Assembly (NCBI GenBank): GCA_902702965.1
Contig: CACRXP010000111.1
Location: forward strand, 1,033,780 to 1,097,779
Origin: Spirometra erinaceieuropaei
Taxonomy: Eukaryota; Platyhelminthes; Cestoda; Diphyllobothriidea; Diphyllobothriidae
Length of the DNA: 64,000 nucleotides
Direction of reading: 5' to 3'
The notes below the pieces were generated by a model. The model made no database searches. It was not told the DNA's origin and saw only the letters and a list, made by a program, of their open reading frames with translations. The first letter of the stretch is position 1. The number at the start of each line of letters is the position of its first letter. Shown here piece after piece: positions 57,415-64,000 of this stretch. The position numbers and the translations under genes were made by a program.

Positions 57415-58675
57415 CTGCCATGTCACCTACAAAATTCCCTCGGACGGAGCATAGCTTTTAGCCAAAGAGTGCGGAAAGAGATAAAGTAAGCCCAGTGCTT
57501 AAGTCGAATAGTGTCCGGGAACGTCCATACATAGGGTTCCATCTAAGAGCTATAAATCAAACTTGGACATTTTAAAAATCCTCGATTTATCCGCAAACGC
57601 ATAAGAAATTCCAACAGCTTGTCTAGTGCGGTCAAATACGAGAGCCTCGGAGGTTGTCGAGAAATGCGTATCGCCGATATCGCTCGCGTCACCAATTGAA
57701 GGAGTCGAATGATGAGTCGAATCAGTGCGATTCATTGTGTTTTAAAAACGCCTTAAAGCAAATTGTTAGAAGTCAAAAATGTCCTATGACAATTGCGGTA
57801 GTTAAGTACTATCGGTCCAGAACACCCGATTATAGTGGGGTCACTTTGTGTTCGTTGACAGTGCACGTTTGCATGTTTTCAGGGCCAGTGTACTCTCAAA
57901 TAGCTTAGTTGATTCCATGTAAGAGAAACAATTATGAAACCAACAGCTGAGTTAATTCTTTCTACAGTTAGTTTGATTCACGATTCCAGAAAAGCAGTTC
58001 AAAAGAGAAAATTTAAATGGCGTTATCTGTTTTAGAGGTTTCTGCCTTGAGATAGTTCTTAGCCCGGCATTATAAGTTGGCGCAAGGCTATGTAATCCTA
58101 TACTTCTCAAGGCATTAAGAAGCCTAAACTTCAATTTGGAGTTACGAGTAACTCTTTAGTAACGGTAGACGTCCTCTGGTGTAAAATTCGCATCCCCAAA
58201 TGGTCCTTAACCAAATTCTAAAGTTTTAGAGCATAGTTAGACTTTAGAGTCGACAGCACGCTTCGAAACTGCACAAAGTTGCAGCCATTTTTGAAACCCT
58301 TAGTAAATAAAATTCTCGTTGTCAAAGAAGTCTTGAAGTGCATCCCAAATGCCTGATGGAAATGATTGCATTTTGCTAAGTTTGGCATAGAACTTAAGCA
58401 GTCGAAAATATAACCGATAAAAGTCCTCCATAGCATGCCGAAACGAAATATGTTTACAGTCCATCAAGTTAAAAGTATATGACGAAAAGCAGATCGATTT
58501 CTCGTATGGAGGGCATGAAGTTTAAATTAACTGTGAATTGCAAGTGATTGGATCTAATTCAGAGGCGTGTACAACCAACTCAAACAGTTTCTAATACAAG
58601 ATGCATTTCATAAAGAAGTACACTGCCAACATGCTGCATTAGTAAGTTGGGTTGTTTATATTATATAGCATTAAT
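57415..58675. other. unannotated spacer
   Basis: Short ORFs on both strands, nothing recognisable. Confidence 0.3.
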
Positions 58676-58679
58676 TAAA

Positions 58680-60041
58680 AGTTGGTGATGTGATTTCGGT
58701 TGGAAACATTTACTTAAGTAAGAGGATAACACTGGCTGCCATGCAACATAATCGGAAGGTATTTCGGTCCACCCCAAATGCCGTACTCTTACTTTATACC
58801 TTTACGACAGCCCAAATCATTTCCCTTATAAAAGGATATGTTTCGATTTAAATGTTCCTATAACCCAACTGTTTTTGGAAAACATGCATAACAACATCGT
58901 TGTTACACATGTGTGCGGCACATTATACCTTTTGCAGATTTTTACTCACATATAGGCTCACGCGCACAATATGCTGCGTTTATTATTGCTTTTTTTAAAG
59001 TATGCAATTTGGTCCAAGTCAAATTTAAACTTAATAAAGGCCAAGGTGGCCCCTTCGTAATAGCATAGATTACTTTTTTCTCATTCAGCGAAACGTGGAC
59101 GGTCGGTAGTTTGGAACCTTCAATAACAAATAAAACGACTAATCGGATTCAAAATGACTTGAGAAGTTAGAGAGTTCCTGAAACAAAATTGTCATTTCTG
59201 TAAACGTAAGAATTTTTAGGAAATTTGTTACCATTTGCATGTACACAAAAAACGGTATTTTACATATTACTTATAATTACTATGCGAAATATATGCATAG
59301 TGCATATGGGCGTTGTCAGGCAGCATAACTGTTCTATAGAAAACGCGCACAAATTGTTATTTCCTGTACTTATTGGGCAGCCAATTAAGTTGTCACAAAT
59401 TTTTAGCTTAAAAAGTGAGCTTTCTTTGCTTTTTATATTCTTTTCAATATCTGATTAATATGTCTGCCTTAACTATCGTTATACTTGCCTGCGGAGTTCT
59501 CTAACTGCATGCTGTATGCTTTACGTCCAAGGACTATGCTGTTACAGCTAAGTCATGTAAAACTTATAAAATTGTACAATAAATCGGACCAGGGTGAATA
59601 CCTAATACCTAGCGTTGCTAAGCATGCAGATGCGATGCTGTAGGAATTGACGTTTCGGATTCTTAAAAATATCATGAGTATAAACTGCTATAAAACCAAA
59701 AGACACTCTCACTTCAAGTAGCGTATTTTGAGACGTTGAAATTTTCTACTGAATGAGGATAAAAATATTCTTACACGTGTTTTTTTACGTATCTGAATTA
59801 ATGGGTCATTGAGAGCCAAAAGGAGAAGTCCACGCCAATGCAGTATTCGCCTTTTTGCGAAGTACATTTTTGCAGACGGATAAAAAGGAACTCACTCAAA
59901 ACTATTATGCTGATGTAACTGAAACATCTTAGAAGTATGCTGCTCGATAATTAATCATACAAACCCACTTAGATATTTGTTTATGGTCAGAAGCATATTT
60001 CGTAATTTCGATTATTATTGCACGAGATAACAAATCTGCTG
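58680..60041. mobile_element. F element, decayed and expanded copy
   Basis: The right terminus TATTGCACGAGATAACAAAT followed by CTGCTG aligns with CATTTCATGAGTTAGCACAT...CTACTG. Upstream are AAACCCACTTAGATATTTG and TATGCTGCTCGATAATTAAT of the right arm. The left arm is poorly kept (GATTTCGGTTGGAAACATTT, CTGCCATGCAACATAATCGG). It is longer than other copies, so either an insertion or a misjudged left boundary. Confidence 0.4.
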
Positions 60042-60044
60042 CGT

Positions 60045-62010
60045 ATGGATCGATATGATTATTAAAAATCCACGAAAGATTCCTTGCCGGTTTTAGAGGC
60101 AGCATTTTCTACAGACTGCATTCAGGAGGCGTATTCAATGACCAACCTCCACGTGACTAAAATAGCTTCAGATTATGTCTTAGTAGACCTTTCTTTCTTA
60201 AATCACACTTCACAACTTCCCTGGTTAATACTGCATTAGTCAGGGGTGAATGCAGTATTTTACAGCTAGATTATTTGTAGTCACGCAAGTCCTACGTTAG
60301 CATTCAGACAGGATAGGACGATCACAGGATTGCCCGCGTTTTCTCAGTATGCACAATGCAATGTTCAGGTGTGCAGACTTCGTCACGTGTAAAGTCAAAT
60401 TTTGCCATTCTGTCAAACGAGAATTATCGTAATAAAAGAGATTTTACGATTTTGTTCAATATCTCCGTGTCATAAGTATTGACCGATTATAAATAACTTT
60501 AAGGTCAGAATGCTTAGGCAACTCGGACAGGATTCTTATTATGTAGAATTGTTTTCCTCGTAAACACCGGACATAACTCTTTAATTTTTGCATATATTCG
60601 AACAGTGAAACGTTTTCTGTTCATTTGATATCTCTGACAGGAAAGATCAAGGCAAACTGCACAGAACTGCATGCTTTTGACGGTAGATGCAGTAGCAATT
60701 TGCTGATGTCCTTTTTAGCAAATTTCAGTGACGGCAGCGCATACGATCGCTTAAAATATTTGTCTGTGGTCAATGGAGCACAAACGCTGTGGACGACGGA
60801 GGGGATACACACAAGCCCAAACAAGGAACTATCGACATTTATATGTTTGACCCGCGCCATAAATTCCAATATGCACTGAAGCAGAAAATAAAATTATATC
60901 AGCAAGATGCTGACCGGAATGCCTAGATAGGCACTTCATTAAAAGAATCGATTCCGCGCAATCTTAAAGCTGACTAACTGAAAACATATTAGGAAGTTTT
61001 CATGCGAAAATCCGTGCCGGTCTGTAAGTTAAATTGGTTAAAAACAACTGACCAAATTTGGTCTCAAATGTAGTACAATATTTGTCCTCTAATACGTTGT
61101 GCCAAAAGATTATACTGCGCCATATTCTTACGAGTTCGTCCTTCAAAATGATGATATTTTGCTTTTATCCATTTCACTATCAGAAGGCCTGGCCTTCGTA
61201 AAAGGTATCCTTTTCATTTTGCTACTCACATAGAAGATTAAACAGAAGTTGGCAATGATATATAGAAGGACCTCACTTAACTGTCAGTGACTGTGTATCG
61301 CGCCATACGTGATTTGTGGTAAAGGTAGCTTTATGGGTGGTGCAGCGCGCTGGACAGTAAGCTGACAAAAAGAAAGCAATTTTTAGAAAATGGCTGGATT
61401 TATGCTAAAAGTCTTATCCTGCGTCATTGTAGGACAACGTAAATAACGGCTTTTGAGTTAGGATGTAAAACCGCGAGAAGTAATCGTTGTTGGTAGTGTA
61501 ATTTCGTCAATAGCTAGCAAATGCATGTCAATATAAAACCCCATATGACACCATCCACAGTCTACTTACAGTTAGGTGGGGTCATTCTGTATACCGTTTC
61601 CCAGGATTTCAATCATTTATGTTGGATTGATGCGAAAGTTTCCGTGAAAGCAGCCACACTTGTTGCTTTCTGGCAACGAAATATGTATATCTAATATAAT
61701 CAGACGTTTCAGGAAGGAGTAATTAAGAAATATGTCCCTTGAATATGCCGCGTCATCGCAGCTGCATACTCTACCTTCCGGCTAGTATGAAGATGAGGCA
61801 GTCTCTTAAATCCAGTTTTAATCCGTTGAATGCGTCATCAAAGCGTTAGCAGTATGCGTTGGGTGCTGTGATAAATATCTCATGTTCATGAATATTTGGA
61901 ACCATTTAGGTCACAATGAGCCCGGAAACCAGTCCTGGGTTAATTTATGTTTTGACAGACCTTGAGTAATTCGTTTTAACTAGGCTAGGTACCTAGACTC
62001 AAAGGTGACT
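60045..62010. other. unannotated region
   Basis: The ORFs at 60625-60879 plus and 60621-60869 minus are near-exact antiparallel overlaps without recognisable domains. Nothing else supported. Confidence 0.3.
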
Positions 62011-62014
62011 AACT

Positions 62015-62165
62015 GCTGGCGGAACTCTCGTAGGTCAGGTGGCTAGACCAATGGCTAAACTGGAGCCTCCAACTTGCTGTTGTGGGTTTGAATCCCACAG
62101 AGGTCTCCAAGTTATTTTACAGTTGGGCCAAAATGAAATCCTGGGTTAAGAACTCACTTTTCCGT
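62015..62165 (+). mobile_element. SINE-2, distant copy
   Basis: GGAACTCTCGTAGGTCAGGT and GGCTAGACCAATGGCTAAAC form the head, with an intact B-box-like GGGTTTGAATCCC at 62083-62095, then CACAGAGGTCTCCAAGTTAT. Same family as 50.9-51.3 kb but strongly diverged. Confidence 0.6.
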
Positions 62166-62169
62166 TGCA

Positions 62170-62955
62170 TTGCAGAGAAGTAGAATAAAGCTACAATCTG
62201 ACATCTACGTAAATACTGTGATGCTTTTTTTCTATCTGAAGCAAACGTAGCGGTAGTCTAACGGTTACTTTTTGAAAAAATATAAGCCATTTACCAAGGG
62301 AGCGTTATTTAGGAAATCCAACCGAAGAGGCTTGCCAAAGAACATGTAATCGCTATTGTGCAAATAGTAAAAGTTCGCGTGGGGCGATAAATTATGTCAA
62401 AATAGACTGAACGATTGGCTTCTTAAATATACACTAAAAATCTGAATGCATAAACGCACGCTTTTGTGCATGCATTCCACAGTAATTTACGCCGTCTCGA
62501 ATTTATTGTCTGGGGCACCGACGTTTTCCAGCTTTTTAGTGCGAACCAAGCCTGCCATCGTACCTACGCTTAACTTTCTCAAACTACAAGCCGTATGATT
62601 TCCGTTTAAGAAATACCAAGCCTCCCTTGACATTATTACGAAGATACTATACAGGACTCGTAGAATTTGGCGGAAAAATATACCATATTGAACGCTTCAT
62701 ATAATAAATTAATAAATTAACAGATGCGGATTTGGTTGAACTTAGCCTTCGCATTTTTAAAATATTTTATAAGAAGCAACTGATTTTGAGTCAGAAGTAC
62801 TCTTTTTTAGAAATACGGCTTGAAAAATACGAATTTATATCACATTTTTACGTAATTTGCCTTTTTGAGTACATTTAGCATAAAATACGTTTTCATTTAT
62901 GGATAATTTGGAATCCGATGAAAGACACTCCCACTTATTTCCCAACCATTATTAC
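62170..62955. other. unannotated spacer
   Basis: AT-rich, no ORF of note, no repeat recognised. Confidence 0.3.
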
Positions 62956-62959
62956 TGGG

Positions 62960-63120
62960 GGCGACTTTTACAGACATCCGGAGAAAAGTGCCGTAAAAGT
63001 CCACATCCCGCTGTACCTTTAAATATAGTTAGGATTTTACTTAATGTCAGTGAATAATACAACTACACCCGAATAAGTCTTTCTCAGCAAAACTCCACTT
63101 CTTAATTGAAGTTAATATAT
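62960..63120. mobile_element. F element right-arm remnant
   Basis: GTAAAAGTCCACATCCCGCT, TTTAAATATAGTTAGGATTT and ACAACTACACCCGAATAAGT occur in F right-arm order, followed by an eroded end (CTTCTTAATTGAAGTTAATA). No left arm was found. Confidence 0.4.
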
Positions 63121-63121
63121 A

Positions 63122-64000
63122 AATAATACGTACATTCTAGCATTCATGCGCAACCTAACCAAATTCAGTTCTCTATCGGATCCTCTGGTGGTCGGCCACT
63201 TTATGTATAATAATTGTTGATGGTAAAAATATAAGCCCGATATGTTAGACTCACATCAGTCCAATAGACCACCTAGACACGTGATTAGTTTTTTCTCCAC
63301 AAATTGGGCTTTACTGACTAGTTTGTGTCAATTAAAAGCACAGTTCATGTCATTACCTTGCAATTTAAGCGACGACAATGCACAGAGAAAGAATAAAATA
63401 CTGCTGGATGGTATTTTTTGCAGCCGTTTAAAATCCATAAAATGAAGGCTTTCCAAAAATAACTGGGTTTTGCCCTGCTGCAGTGGCGATTATGATCGCA
63501 ATCGCCTCAGGGTAAACCTCCGGCAAGCCTCCTCGTTTAAGTGCCGTGAACGGCACCAGACTGGCTATCTTCATTTTTTTCAGCAGACATAGGTATTTTG
63601 TTAATTAATGTTTATTGCCTCCGGGTTTTCATCAGTGGCTCGCATATGTGGTTGACTAATGCCGTTCATCTGGTCGGAAACTGAGATAAGAGGGAGGTTT
63701 GACGTCAAGACTTAATACCACACGAAGTTGGTTTAAAGCCTGCCTCGACAAGCAGTTCGACGCCAGGACATGTCAGGATTCTGCAGAAGGTCCACATTTA
63801 GAAAATTTTAAATTATGCTGTATTCTACTCAGAAAAGGAATAAAAGCGGAGTGTGTCGTTTTGAAGTAATCGGAAATATCAAACACCACTCTAAATCTAT
63901 CGTTGTACCCAATACTTTGATGTGATACCTAAGTAGACACTTGAAAATAAGTATAGTAAATATGTCTGTATGCATCTCCAAGTTCCCATCTGAGAGTTTT
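63122..64000. other. unannotated end of window
   Basis: One ORF (63242-63445) without recognisable similarity. TTACCTTGCAATTTAAG at about 63354 has a slight resemblance to flatworm spliced-leader sequence but no supporting structure. Confidence 0.3.

Noticed and set aside
63350..63375. Similarity to a flatworm spliced-leader segment (TTACCTTGCAATTT).
   Set aside because: Only about 14 bases agree. No donor site in the right place and no snRNA-like structure or repeated copies are visible.

Overview
The window looks like repeat-rich, gene-poor eukaryotic nuclear DNA, most likely from a flatworm and perhaps a tapeworm. No intact host gene can be supported. There are no operons, no rRNA and no convincing functional tRNA. 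What can be recognised is almost entirely transposable-element debris: Penelope-like retroelements (PLEs) with GIY-YIG endonuclease ends of the kind common in flatworms, two families of tRNA-derived SINEs, a Tc1/mariner-type transposase relic, and a family of about 0.95-kb elements with very long terminal inverted repeats, here called F. The taxon is inferred from the element repertoire, not from a marker gene.

Layout. 0.8-1.8 kb: seven-unit tandem array (period about 122 bp) enclosed by a 24-bp inverted repeat. 2.2-3.2 kb: tandem SINE-1 copies. 3.6-6.5 kb: three diverged copies of an unknown repeat, with a decayed F element between copies 2 and 3. 7.4-8.4 kb: Tc1/mariner transposase relic ending at an F-like terminus, then a SINE-1 copy. 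9.5-12.4 kb: two minus-strand PLE relics separated by an F element. 13.8-15.7 kb: two plus-strand PLE endonuclease relics with a truncated F element between them. 17.0-17.7 kb: SINE-1 copies in opposite orientations. 18.3-20.5 kb: nested PLE relics on both strands. 24.36-40.34 kb: a direct tandem duplication of a unit of about 7.8 kb, with a SINE-1 copy exactly at the junction. 40.5-41.0 kb: SINE-1 tandem dimer with the best-preserved tRNA-like head. 43.8-48.2 kb: SINE-1 pieces and F elements. 50.6-51.3 and 62.0 kb: SINE-2. 52.7-60.0 kb: further F elements, including the best-preserved copy at 54.9-55.9 kb. The rest is AT-rich, heavily stop-interrupted DNA with nothing recognisable.

The most interesting points are: (1) the F family, whose termini have TA-CAGT...ACTG-TA architecture and match a terminus beside the Tc1/mariner transposase relic; (2) a 411-bp stretch that reads as identical between the two diverged copies of the 7.8-kb duplication, suggesting gene conversion or an assembly artefact; (3) palindromic sequences with hammerhead-ribozyme core motifs, one set just downstream of PLE endonuclease relics; (4) the tandem array enclosed by inverted repeats. 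All alignments were made by eye, so identities are approximate.
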